A DNA stretch of 44,909 nucleotides from Mesotaenium endlicherianum (Eukaryota > Streptophyta > Zygnematophyceae > Zygnematales > Mesotaeniaceae). Of this stretch, positions 19,537 through 31,175 are shown in pieces (within the stretch, counting starts at the first letter, position 1; each line of letters opens with the position of its first letter). The stretch lies in contig WELA01006956.1 of assembly GCA_009602735.1 (NCBI GenBank), positions 1 through 44,909 of the forward strand. The letters are read 5' to 3'. The position numbers were made by a program, and so were the translations under genes. A model generated the notes under the pieces. That model was not told where the DNA came from, searched no databases, and saw nothing but the letters and a program-made list of their open reading frames with translations.

Positions 19537-21197
19537 CCAGGTTGAGAATGAATTGCAACACGGCGAAATGATACTCAATTATAGAGGTAATGTGCAATTA
19601 TTCTGTTTAACAGAGCTGTTTTGCTCTTAGTATTAACAGCCCGCTTTCAATTCATGGAGTACGAACGTGTGTCCTTGAAGTTGCTATGGACGACATAAGG
19701 AGGCATTGGCAAGAAATATCTACGTTCATTGTGCATACCAAGTACTCATGGGCCAAATATTGACGCCTTGGTCGACGTGTGAGTGCTTAGAGTGCATATG
19801 GCGCGAAGGTACGATAAAGTGTAAAAAGTGGATTCCATTTCTGTAATGAAAGAATTAGTGCCTTCGTTGACCATGCTATCTTTGCACATTTGATGCACTA
19901 TGTTATTTGCATAGTACTACTCCTACTAATCTTTCTATCATCACATTTCTTCTGAAATGGAGCAATTTGAAAACAAAATGTCAAACTTGATCTCAGAGAT
20001 ATATGAAGAGCACAAAAGAAATACATCAAAGCAAGTTTTGGACTGTGTTTAAGAACCACGTATAAGTTGACATTGATTGTATCATATCTCAAAAACGGAC
20101 GTGTACAAGTCCATGAATAGTGCGTACTAGGTGAACACGAAACTCCAACTATTATAACACTACAAGTCCATTCTGTCTATAGTGCTCATCATGTAAAAGC
20201 TTGATACGATACGTGCAAGCTGGGAGTTACAGTCTTCATTACAGAGGCTTGTGGGGAAGCTAGAAGTCATCTTCCTGGCTGCCGTACAGATGCATGCAAA
20301 CATAAGTCCGATTCAAGATCTTATAGCTGGCTAGCTTGCACCGCGTGCACACATGTTGCAATGGGTGTGAGCCATACGCTCAAACACACACAAAAGCTCA
20401 CACATGCACACACACTGACACCACTCCGCCCCCCCGCCCGGCCAAAGGCAGGCAAGGGTTTTCTAGTGGACACCGTAGATTCAGTTCATTGGTGCTATCT
20501 GGCGCCACTCGTCATCGCTGCTGACGTGCTCTGCTGGAGTTTGCATTAAATGGGAGCAAGCGTGCAGTCCGACAACCAGGGAAAGGAAACAGCCCCCGTT
20601 TAGAGGTCAACACGTGTCGGCAGCAGGCGCATGCCGGGCCTGCTGCTGTTAAACCTCCCCGGCGGTACTAAAGACATGTATCAACAGCCCATGGCCCCTG
20701 TGCCCAAGCCCTTCTCCCGCCTGCTATTTCGCCAGCAGGCAACTGTTTGTCAAATGCCACCAGCCTTAGGCTCGTGACAGTGTCCTTCCACGTGTCACTA
20801 CCAAATGTGTCTTTGTATGAGGACAAAAGAGAGACGCTAAGCTAATGTGCGCCCAGGGTGAGGCTGCACAGCAGATGAATAGTAGTTGCAAGAAATTGAG
20901 GGGCAAGGGTACTCCCAGAACTCGTCAAAAAGCCGCCAACAGGCAACCTGCCAAGGTGATAGACCTCCCTCAGCCTGTCAAGGGGTGTGCAAGAAGAGTG
21001 CGAGGACGAGGGCAGCAATAGAGAACGAGACTGCAGAACAACCCCTCAGCTCATGCAAGACAGAAACAGGGCGAAAATAAAGCTCTGTGTACGATCTGTC
21101 TTCATAATTAAAAAAATCATTCCAAACCAATCGTTCAAGAATGAAGACCAATCTCATACTTGATAGCGCACAGAAAAGTTTGGAACGTGAACGAGCT

Positions 21198-21395
21198 CCC
21201 TCGGCACTGTTCGTTTATTCTGGACCCACTTATCCATGTGGAATGGCAAAGACCATTCACAAAGAATAGAATATGTCGAGCATTGAGCTCCCAACCTGGT
21301 TCGGACTAGAGATGAGCAATAAGTAATTCTACAAGAATCTGAAGCCAATTGCTGGCCACCTGAGTGCACCTTTCATATTCTACATTACCTTTGAT
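21198..21395 (+). repeat. 198-bp repeat, copy B in arm 1
   Basis: Near-identical to copy A at 19339-19536. Lies 301 bp beyond the stop codon of the arm 1 gene. At position 21354 it carries the same base as copy A, whereas arm 2 differs there, so the change happened in arm 2. Confidence 0.85.
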
Positions 21396-21695
21396 GTTCT
21401 AAGTCCCCACCTACATGTACAAAAGAATACGAAAGAAAGCCTACAAACAATGATGAAGAATTGACCCAACCGTGTAGAAATGAACAAGAATAAACCCAAC
21501 CCTATGCTAGCGTACACATTAAGGCTCTGCCCGGGAAGGAGGCTGCACCTGCTGAGCTTGGAAGGGGCAGCGGTCAGCACGCTTCAACTTCCAATAATCG
21601 AACAGTACCCCCCGCCCACAGTCACATGGGCCCTTGCGCGGTGACGGAAGCTCCTGACGGAAGCTTCCAGTGAGCGCAGAGAGCGTAGCAGCAAC

Positions 21696-24324
21696 CTAAG
21701 CAAAGTCGAGGATGCTCATCTTGCCCGCCCAGGACTGGGGCGCCTGGAACTGGCTGTACGAGCAGTCGGCCGACAGGACGTCGCTGGAGATGTAGTCGAT
21801 GGCGGGGTTGCCGTCCAGGAAGCCGCGCCCGCTCTCGCCGTCGGCCTGGATGGGCGCGTGCAGCAGCATGCCCATGTCGGAGTAGTCGACGGCGCGCTGC
21901 TCGCGGTCGGCGCGGAAGGTCTGGCCCAGCACTCCGTGGATCTCGGGGGTAGGCTGCACGCATATCGCAAAGGATGGGGGACGTGAGAAGCAGGCAGGGA
22001 GGGTAGTCTGGGCCCTAGGGGGTGGTCCTCGCGGACGGCAGTAGAACCCAGTAGAAGAGTTAAGAACCTGCAGGATCGAGTACAGACCCCGATAGAGCCA
22101 GGCTTATCGGACCCAGAAGCACGTGCACCTGCACAGGCACCTGCGGCTGCTGCGGGTGCTGTGGGCTCCCTCTCACCTGGAGGTTGTTGAAGGCGATGTT
22201 GAAGTGGACCTCCGCGTCGTCCTCCGACTGCAGCATGGGGTGCGCCACCCTCATGGTGATGTCGAGCGAGACGAGGTCGCCGATGGTGAGGATGTAGTGG
22301 TCCATCTCGTAGGGCCCCTTGGTGGCCACGCCGAGGTACTCCATGACGAGGCCGCCCTCCGCCGTGAACTTCTCGCCAGCCTGCAGGGACGCGTGACGAT
22401 GTTTGGGCCATACAGTTAGACAGGGTGTGATTCGCGCCTTTGGATGCACACGTGTGTGACGCACGTGCGCTTTGCCCCAATATCTGCAGAGAGTGCAGTA
22501 TCGCAGACACAAGCAGCAGCTGGACTGGGGGAGGCCCCACTCGACACCTTTCGCACGCAATGAGAGAGATGCCACTGGCGCTCTCATAACATCTGCTCAA
22601 TTACAGGAGAGGCCTCCTCTCACAACAGGAGTCGAGAGAGATACACATTGGCGCGCGCACAGGAGGAGGATCGGGAGGCAAGCGCGGGCGAGGAAGGTAA
22701 CATCAGGGTCGGCACGTCTCCTCACCCTGAGCAGGGGCATGGCGCGGTTGTCGACGACGGCGGAGGCGAGGAAGCCGTTGCCGCGCTCCTGCTGCTTGCC
22801 GTCGCGGGCCTTGAGGTGGACCATGTGCTGGACTCCCTCGGCGTTCCAGAGCAGACCGACCTCCCTGCAGCAGCAGCACACGGGGGGGGGATGTGCATCT
22901 CCGATCAGTCCCCTGCAACCTGCCGGCTGATCGGATGCTACGTCATGTGTGCAGATGCAGGACCTCACTAGAGAGAAATTGGGGAGAGAGATAGGGGGAG
23001 AGAGGGAGAGAGAAGGGGGGGCGGCAAAAGGGCAGGGGGGGAGGGGGGAGGGGGGGGCAGCTCACTTGATCCAGGTGCGCACGGCCTTTCCGTTCTTGAT
23101 GAGGGTGGCGCCGGCGGTACGGTTGTCGTAGTAGCCGCGGAGCATCATGTTGATGTGCAGGTTCTTGTCAGACACCAGGCAGAAGGCGTTGTCGGGCTCG
23201 CCGTTGAAGTCGAAGCGGGTGCCGCGCGCGCCGGTGAAGTGGGGGTCGTCCTCCACCTTGGCGTTGCACTTGCCCCCGACCCTGCTGAGCTTGCCCTTGC
23301 CCATCCTGAGGACGACACCGGTGGAGCCCATCAAGTGGCAGGGGCCAGCCTCGCAGAGGGAGTCCCTGCAAGCACGCAGGCGCAGGGCTCTCGCCTCGCA
23401 GTCAGTGCGCCTTCGCAGCGGGGACCAAGCGCGCTCTTTCCACAAGCCCACAAGCAAGGGGAGGATTCTGCCCAACGCTCGCACGAGTCGCACGCGGGAT
23501 GCAAGGACGCAAAACGCAAATCTGGGATACGAGGACAAAACCGCTCCAATTTCCGCACGTTTGTGCAAGCTTCTCCGAGGCCTCCTCTGTATTGCAGGCA
23601 ACGGTCTTCTTCCTGCAGGGCGACAGTTTGCCTACGGAGTACAGTAATTAAGACGGGGGATGAAGTCAAAGCGTGCGGGGTTTGCGCTGGTGAAGGTGGG
23701 TACCTCCTGTAGTGCTGCCAGTAGACGCAGCCGGGCGTCGTGCGGCAGAGATGGCAGCAGCCTCTGGTGTAGTTCACCTGCTCGGTCTTGATGAATCCCT
23801 TGATCTTGCTGTACTCCTGAAATGCAAGCAGAAGGGGACAGACAGTGAGGCGCGGTTCTCGACAAGAATTTACTACCTGAGTCACGCTATCGGCATACTC
23901 TGGAAGTTTCTGGGCTCGAGAGCTACAAGCTGGGGGCTCGTTATGCATGGTTGTGTGGGGTGTCGATCGTGCGACATATGCACTGTGTGATACGACTGGA
24001 ACGTTTGTAGCATTCCGCGGCTTAAATAAAATGGCAATGAGAGGGACGTAAATATTGGCCCCGCTAGGCCTGCGTGGCACGTGAAGGGCTTTCGAGGCAT
24101 GTCAATGTGTGCGCCAAGCTGCTTCAAAACGCTCCCTAATTCAGCCCTACGAGAAATAGTACCTGAAAGAATCCTTCGCTTCCTGGTTTTCCGTCGCCCA
24201 TCTTGTCCTGGCACTTCACAGAGGTACACTGCCCAGACCCGAAGGTGACTACATCATCCGCAGATGCTAGCGCCGCTAGTCCCAGAATGACTGCGCACAA
24301 CATAACCGCCTTCATCTGAGCCAT
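21696..24324 (-). CDS. Root-cap-family secreted protein with PAN-like module, copy 1
   Basis: Six exons: 24163-24324, 23704-23816, 23066-23365, 22726-22864, 22177-22380, 21696-21953. All introns are GT-AG and phases agree; the spliced CDS is 1176 nt (391 aa). Residues 1-22 form a signal peptide (MAQMKAVMLCAVILGLAALA). A cysteine-rich PAN/Apple-like module follows (RGCCHLCRTTPGCVYWQHYR, then GPCHL; about residues 75-110). After it comes a Root_cap/VWD-like region with DPHFTGARGTRFDFNGEPDN, LVSDKNLHINMMLRG, HGVLGQTFRAD and SADCSYSQFQ. The family includes plant root-cap and LEA-related extracellular proteins; molecular activity is unknown. The ATG at 24324 is preferred because the open frame upstream has no other ATG. 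Same protein as copy 2. Confidence 0.9.
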
Positions 24325-24461
24325 GGTGCTAGCTTTCTGCGGCGCAAATAGTCCTTCAGACAAAAAGCTTCAGCCTTTTGAAAGGCAACAGTAAGCGGTG
24401 TGCGGGATGCTTCTTCGACTCCTAAGTTTCGGAGGTTAGGTCGTCTGTATTACCCCGGTGG

Positions 24462-24478
24462 AACGAAGTTTAAATATC
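24462..24478 (-). promoter_or_regulatory. TATA-like core promoter of copy 1
   Basis: Minus strand GATATTTAAACTTCGTT, about 138-154 bp upstream of the ATG. Identical to the block upstream of copy 2 although the surroundings differ, which suggests constraint. The transcription start is not known. Confidence 0.5.
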
Positions 24479-25076
24479 ACCACGAAGTTGTGCTGTGCCA
24501 GCATATGCATATTTCACACGGTTAAGACTCGGGAGTCTTTGCAAGTGTCCGCAAGTAGCCACAATCAAACTCCTGAAGCGAGTAGTGTGGGTTTCAGTGG
24601 TACGTTCAGGCAGCAATCCAGGTGACTATGAGTACCTTTTCTGTACCTTCTCATATTGTTTTAAAAAAATTTAAAGCTTTTGAAATGGTTTGTGTTCACA
24701 AGCAGATTGATGCCCATGCCAATGAAACAACTTCACATACCGGAAAGCTGCGATTGCCGCACGTTGGGTTGGAATCCAGGACAGTCTTTTTTTTGAGCTG
24801 TTGACTGGATTGGATTACACCGAATTAAATCGTCCCGTATATTTTTTGGTTCTTGAAGGACGATTCAGTGATGTCCATACTGGGACAAATTCCACGTTTT
24901 CACATCCACGTTCTGGTGCATATCTGGATTCTTCCCTGGCTTGAGACTGTCCACTCTAACACGCTTCAGGAGTTAACAAGGTGGCACATACACACAAAAC
25001 TCTTAACTGTGTGTCCTCGGGCCTGGGCAAACGAAAGCAAAGGCTGGCACAATCAGGCACAATCGATCGTCGAAGT

Positions 25077-25093
25077 GATATTTAAACTTCGTT
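25077..25093 (+). promoter_or_regulatory. TATA-like core promoter of copy 2
   Basis: GATATTTAAACTTCGTT, about 158-174 bp upstream of the ATG. It is 20 bp out of register with the copy 1 block relative to the palindrome axis, so it belongs to the diverged part, not to the arms. Confidence 0.5.
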
Positions 25094-25250
25094 CAAAGCA
25101 TTGACGTACAGACAAGAACTCCCAGACACTTGCAATTGACATTAGACTTGGAGAAGCGACATATAGATTCCGCACACCGCTTACTGTTGCCTTTCAAAAG
25201 GCTGAAGCTTTTTGTCTGAAGGACTATTTGCGCCGCAGAAAGCTAGCACC

Positions 25251-27879
25251 ATGGCTCAGATGAAGGCGGTTATGTTGTGCGCAGTCATTCTGGGACTAGC
25301 GGCGCTAGCATCTGCGGATGATGTAGTCACCTTCGGGTCTGGGCAGTGTACCTCTGTGAAGTGCCAGGACAAGATGGGCGACGGAAAACCAGGAAGCGAA
25401 GGATTCTTTCAGGTACTATTTCTCGTAGGGCTGAATTAGGGAGCGTTTTGAAGCAGCTTGGCGCACACATTGACATGCCTCGAAAGCCCTTCACGTGCCA
25501 CGCAGGCCTAGCGGGGCCAATATTTACGTCCCTCTCATTGCCATTTTATTTAAGCCGCGGAATGCTACAAACGTTCCAGTCGTATCACACAGTGCATATG
25601 TCGCACGATCGACACCCCACACAACCATGCATAACGAGCCCCCAGCTTGTAGCTCTCGAGCCCAGAAACTTCCAGAGTATGCCGATAGCGTGACTCAGGT
25701 AGTAAATTCTTGTCGAGAACCGCGCCTCACTGTCTGTCCCCTTCTGCTTGCATTTCAGGAGTACAGCAAGATCAAGGGATTCATCAAGACCGAGCAGGTG
25801 AACTACACCAGAGGCTGCTGCCATCTCTGCCGCACGACGCCCGGCTGCGTCTACTGGCAGCACTACAGGAGGTACCCACCTTCACCAGCGCAAACCCCGC
25901 ACGCTTTGACTTCATCCCCCGTCTTAATTACTGTACTCCGTAGGCAAACTGTCGCCCTGCAGGAAGAAGACCGTTGCCTGCAATACAGAGGAGGCCTCGG
26001 AGAAGCTTGCACAAACGTGCGGAAATTGGAGCGGTTTTGTCCTCGTATCCCAGATTTGCGTTTTGCGTCCTTGCATCCCGCGTGCGACTCGTGCGAGCGT
26101 TGGGCAGAATCCTCCCCTTGCTTGTGGGCTTGTGGAAAGAGCGCGCTTGGTCCCCGCTGCGAAGGCGCACTGACTGCGAGGCGAGAGCCCTGCGCCTGCG
26201 TGCTTGCAGGGACTCCCTCTGCGAGGCTGGCCCCTGCCACTTGATGGGCTCCACCGGTGTCGTCCTCAGGATGGGCAAGGGCAAGCTCAGCAGGGTCGGG
26301 GGCAAGTGCAACGCCAAGGTGGAGGACGACCCCCACTTCACCGGCGCGCGCGGCACCCGCTTCGACTTCAACGGCGAGCCCGACAACGCCTTCTGCCTGG
26401 TGTCTGACAAGAACCTGCACATCAACATGATGCTCCGCGGCTACTACGACAACCGTACCGCCGGCGCCACCCTCATCAAGAACGGAAAGGCCGTGCGCAC
26501 CTGGATCAAGTGAGCTGCCCCCCCCTCCCCCCTCCCCCCCTGCCCTTTTGCCGCCCCCCCTTCTCTCTCCCTCTCTCCCCCTATCTCTCTCCCCAATTTC
26601 TCTCTAGTGAGGTCCTGCATCTGCACACATGACGTAGCATCCGATCAGCCGGCAGGTTGCAGGGGACTGATCGGAGATGCACATCCCCCCCCCGTGTGCT
26701 GCTGCTGCAGGGAGGTCGGTCTGCTCTGGAACGCCGAGGGAGTCCAGCACATGGTCCACCTCAAGGCCCGCGACGGCAAGCAGCAGGAGCGCGGCAACGG
26801 CTTCCTCGCCTCCGCCGTCGTCGACAACCGCGCCATGCCCCTGCTCAGGGTGAGGAGACGTGCCGACCCTGATGTTACCTTCCTCGCCCGCGCTTGCCTC
26901 CCGATCCTCCTCCTGTGCGCGCGCCAATGTGTATCTCTCTCGACTCCTGTTGTGAGAGGAGGCCTCTCCTGTAATTGAGCAGATGTTATGAGAGCGCCAG
27001 TGGCATCTCTCTCATTGCGTGCGAAAGGTGTCGAGTGGGGCCTCCCCCAGTCCAGCTGCTGCTTGTGTCTGCGATACTGCACTCTCTGCAGATATTGGGG
27101 CAAAGCGCACGTGCGTCACACACGTGTGCATCCAAAGGCGCGAATCACACCCTGTCTAACTGTATGGCCCAAACATCGTCACGCGTCCCTGCAGGCTGGC
27201 GAGAAGTTCACGGCGGAGGGCGGCCTCGTCATGGAGTACCTCGGCGTGGCCACCAAGGGGCCCTACGAGATGGACCACTACATCCTCACCATCGGCGACC
27301 TCGTCTCGCTCGACATCACCATGAGGGTGGCGCACCCCATGCTGCAGTCGGAGGACGACGCGGAGGTCCACTTCAACATCGCCTTCAACAACCTCCAGGT
27401 GAGAGGGAGCCCACAGCACCCGCAGCAGCCGCAGGTGCCTGTGCAGGTGCACGTGCTTCTGGGTCCGATAAGCCTGGCTCTATCGGGGTCTGTACTCGAT
27501 CCTGCAGGTTCTTAACTCTTCTACTGGGTTCTACTGCCGTCCGCGAGGACCACCCCCTAGGGCCCAGACTACCCTCCCTGCCTGCTTCTCACGTCCCCCA
27601 TCCTTTGCGATATGCGTGCAGCCTACCCCCGAGATCCACGGAGTGCTGGGCCAGACCTTCCGCGCCGACCGCGAGCAGCGCGCCGTCGACTACTCCGACA
27701 TGGGCATGCTGCTGCACGCGCCCATCCAGGCCGACGGCGAGAGCGGGCGCGGCTTCCTGGACGGCAACCCCGCCATCGACTACATCTCCAGCGACGTCCT
27801 GTCGGCCGACTGCTCGTACAGCCAGTTCCAGGCGCCCCAGTCCTGGGCGGGCAAGATGAGCATCCTCGACTTTGCTTAG
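25251..27879 (+). CDS. Root-cap-family secreted protein with PAN-like module, copy 2
   Basis: Exons 25251-25412, 25759-25871, 26210-26509, 26711-26849, 27195-27398, 27622-27879, total 1176 nt and 391 aa, with consistent phases and GT-AG borders. Domain order is as in copy 1: signal peptide, short Gly/Cys linker (GQCTSVKCQDKMGDGKPGSE), PAN-like cysteine module, Root_cap/VWD-like domain with two halves (DPHFTGARG...NLHIN, then EIHGVLGQTFR...SADCS). Exons 3-6 have a strong G/C preference at third positions, unlike the AT-richer flanks. Expected to be secreted to the cell wall or mucilage. Transcribed away from copy 1. Function beyond family membership is not known to me. Confidence 0.9.
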
Positions 27880-28179
27880 GTTGCTGCTACGCTCTCTGCG
27901 CTCACTGGAAGCTTCCGTCAGGAGCTTCCGTCACCGCGCAAGGGCCCATGTGACTGTGGGCGGGGGGTACTGTTCGATTATTGGAAGTTGAAGCGTGCTG
28001 ACCGCTGCCCCTTCCAAGCTCAGCGGGTGCAGCCTCCTTCCCGGGCAGAGCCTTAATGTGTACGCTAGCATAGGGTTGGGTTTATTCTTGTTCATTTCTA
28101 CACGGTTGGGTCAATTCTTCATCATTGTTTGTAGGCTTTCTTTCGTATTCTTTTGTACATGTAGGTGGGGACTTAGAAC

Positions 28180-28377
28180 ATCAAAGGTAATGTAGAATAT
28201 GAAAGGTGCACTCAGGTGGCTAGCAATTGGCTTCAGATTCTTGTAGAATTACTTATTGCTCATCTCTAGTCCGAACCAGGTTGGGAGCTCAATGCTCGAC
28301 ATATTCTATTCTTTGTGAATGGTCTTTGCCATTCCACATGGATAAGTGGGTCCAGAATAAACGAACAGTGCCGAGGG
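28180..28377 (-). repeat. 198-bp repeat, copy in arm 2
   Basis: Inverted counterpart of 21198-21395, lying 300 bp past the stop of copy 2. It carries T at 28221 where copies A and B agree on the other base, so it is the derived version. Confidence 0.85.
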
Positions 28378-30032
28378 AGCTCGTTCACGTTCCAAACTTT
28401 TCTGTGCGCTATCAAGTATGAGATTGGTCTTCATTCTTGAACGATTGGTTTGGAATGATTTTTTTAATTATGAAGACAGATCGTACACAGAGCTTTATTT
28501 TCGCCCTGTTTCTGTCTTGCATGAGCTGAGGGGTTGTTCTGCAGTCTCGTTCTCTATTGCTGCCCTCGTCCTCGCACTCTTCTTGCACACCCCTTGACAG
28601 GCTGAGGGAGGTCTATCACCTTGGCAGGTTGCCTGTTGGCGGCTTTTTGACGAGTTCTGGGAGTACCCTTGCCCCTCAATTTCTTGCAACTACTATTCAT
28701 CTGCTGTGCAGCCTCACCCTGGGCGCACATTAGCTTAGCGTCTCTCTTTTGTCCTCATACAAAGACACATTTGGTAGTGACACGTGGAAGGACACTGTCA
28801 CGAGCCTAAGGCTGGTGGCATTTGACAAACAGTTGCCTGCTGGCGAAATAGCAGGCGGGAGAAGGGCTTGGGCACAGGGGCCATGGGCTGTTGATACATG
28901 TCTTTAGTACCGCCGGGGAGGTTTAACAGCAGCAGGCCCGGCATGCGCCTGCTGCCGACACGTGTTGACCTCTAAACGGGGGCTGTTTCCTTTCCCTGGT
29001 TGTCGGACTGCACGCTTGCTCCCATTTAATGCAAACTCCAGCAGAGCACGTCAGCAGCGATGACGAGTGGCGCCAGATAGCACCAATGAACTGAATCTAC
29101 GGTGTCCACTAGAAAACCCTTGCCTGCCTTTGGCCGGGCGGGGGGGCGGAGTGGTGTCAGTGTGTGTGCATGTGTGAGCTTTTGTGTGTGTTTGAGCGTA
29201 TGGCTCACACCCATTGCAACATGTGTGCACGCGGTGCAAGCTAGCCAGCTATAAGATCTTGAATCGGACTTATGTTTGCATGCATCTGTACGGCAGCCAG
29301 GAAGATGACTTCTAGCTTCCCCACAAGCCTCTGTAATGAAGACTGTAACTCCCAGCTTGCACGTATCGTATCAAGCTTTTACATGATGAGCACTATAGAC
29401 AGAATGGACTTGTAGTGTTATAATAGTTGGAGTTTCGTGTTCACCTAGTACGCACTATTCATGGACTTGTACACGTCCGTTTTTGAGATATGATACAATC
29501 AATGTCAACTTATACGTGGTTCTTAAACACAGTCCAAAACTTGCTTTGATGTATTTCTTTTGTGCTCTTCATATATCTCTGAGATCAAGTTTGACATTTT
29601 GTTTTCAAATTGCTCCATTTCAGAAGAAATGTGATGATAGAAAGATTAGTAGGAGTAGTACTATGCAAATAACATAGTGCATCAAATGTGCAAAGATAGC
29701 ATGGTCAACGAAGGCACTAATTCTTTCATTACAGAAATGGAATCCACTTTTTACACTTTATCGTACCTTCGCGCCATATGCACTCTAAGCACTCACACGT
29801 CGACCAAGGCGTCAATATTTGGCCCATGAGTACTTGGTATGCACAATGAACGTAGATATTTCTTGCCAATGCCTCCTTATGTCGTCCATAGCAACTTCAA
29901 GGACACACGTTCGTACTCCATGAATTGAAAGCGGGCTGTTAATACTAAGAGCAAAACAGCTCTGTTAAACAGAATAATTGCACATTACCTCTATAATTGA
30001 GTATCATTTCGCCGTGTTGCAATTCATTCTCA

Positions 30033-30906
30033 CGGATAAATCCGGGCACATTCAGACAAAGGGAGGCGCAAAACAGGCCCAAGACATCGGCAAAAGTATG
30101 CATGCATGCATCGCATGACTTCCAGGTGCATCCTGACGAAACCGATATCTGTGAGCTGGAAGTACTGAGAGCAAAGTAGTTGCTTCAAAGTCTCGAGTTG
30201 TTGCTAGCAGCAGCAAGCGCCGTAGCATGCAATATCAGAGTGGGGGGGCACCCTGAACATGTACGCGCCTCCGTTTTCAATCCCACATTTGCCGCATCAA
30301 AGCTCTCAGTACGAGCCGCAAACATACCGAAACATAAAAATTAGAATCGAAGGATTAAGTGATGCGCAACTCTGATAGCTTGTGCACTTAGTCACACCAT
30401 GTTATATTCAGATTTCTCCACAAGCTCTTACTCACTGTCACGGTTGAACCAGCAAACGACACCTTGGCCCACCATGGCGCAACCATAGTCAAGTCATATA
30501 TTGTCACTGAGAACTTTCAATCGCGCTCATGCATGTGGCATGCCATTCAGCGCCCCGATTCAAGCTCATCACTTCAAGACTGAAGTTACTCCCAAGCCCA
30601 ACCGAAAGTACCTTTCCCTTTACTGCAAGCATGTTGAAAGCAGAACTCAAACCTGAAGGTCTGCGACAAACATCTCTCAAAATCATAACAATCTATTGCC
30701 TCTCTCTCATCTTCAAGCTACCGGCCAGCGCGTCACGGTTGAGCGAGAAGCAAAGCGTCCTTGCGGTGTTCTCTCAAGATGACGGGCACGCTTGTTGGCG
30801 GCACCTGCAGCAGAAGCCGCACCGCCCACCCTCACACTATGAGCCGGCTTGTCGTGTGTGCGTTATGTGTGTGGCACACAACACACACACACACATACAC
30901 GGACAC

Positions 30907-30951
<45 letters not shown>

Positions 30952-31175
30952 CAGGTAAACCTGAAGCCCTGAAGCCCTGAACCCCAAACTAAACCTCAAC
31001 TGCCCGCTGGTTGAAAGGATGCGCGTGATTGGCAGTCGTGCAGCAGTCAGGCAGTCCCAGGACAAGAGGGCAACTGCAGCTTGTCAACGCCCCATGCCCC
31101 CCCTTCCCCACTCCTTCCACCCCCACAGCCACCACCACTCCCCCTCCCCGCCCCTTCCCCCCACGACGGCCCCAC
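30033..31175. other. Intergenic, with GA microsatellite
   Basis: No gene recognised between the palindrome and the next exon. Contains an (AG)n run at about 30909-30951, preceded by an (AC)n run near 30882-30900, and a short tandem GCATGCAT near 30100. A C-rich, purine-poor stretch follows at 31090-31170. Confidence 0.5.

Larger units (their letters stand above)
19543..24405 (-). repeat. Palindrome arm 1 (4863 bp)
   Basis: Reverse complement of 25170-30032. Every matched pair of positions sums to 49575 along the whole length, so there is no net indel between arms. Two substitutions were noticed by eye (21550 versus 28025, 21354 versus 28221). Outside the gene (21696-24324) the arm holds one 198-bp repeat and about 1.65 kb (19543-21197) without a recognisable gene. 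Confidence 0.95.
24406..25169. promoter_or_regulatory. Palindrome spacer, divergent promoter region
   Basis: 764 bp separating the arms. The two start codons are 926 bp apart, so each gene has only about 80 bp of arm-identical upstream sequence. The two halves are otherwise diverged but still partly homologous in inverted orientation: the GATATTTAAACTTCGTT block, GCTGGCACA upstream of it, and ACAGAC downstream of it. The central part (24550-25000) shows no ORF of note and no further symmetry that I can see. Confidence 0.7.
25170..30032 (+). repeat. Palindrome arm 2 (4863 bp)
   Basis: Reverse complement of 19543-24405. The inner edge is at CGCACACCGC (arm 1 then has a different base) and the outer edge at CATTCTCA. 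Outside the gene it holds the inverted 198-bp repeat and about 1.65 kb (28378-30032) without a recognisable gene. Confidence 0.95.

Noticed and set aside
22060..22600. 175- and 294-codon ORFs antisense or out of frame with the root-cap gene (and their mirror at 26975-27859)
   Set aside because: They run through introns of the spliced gene. The in-frame exon segments are explained by the six-exon model.
25212..25250. An upstream start (13 codons earlier) for the root-cap gene
   Set aside because: It would need a TTG start. The ATG at 25251 gives a standard signal peptide directly.
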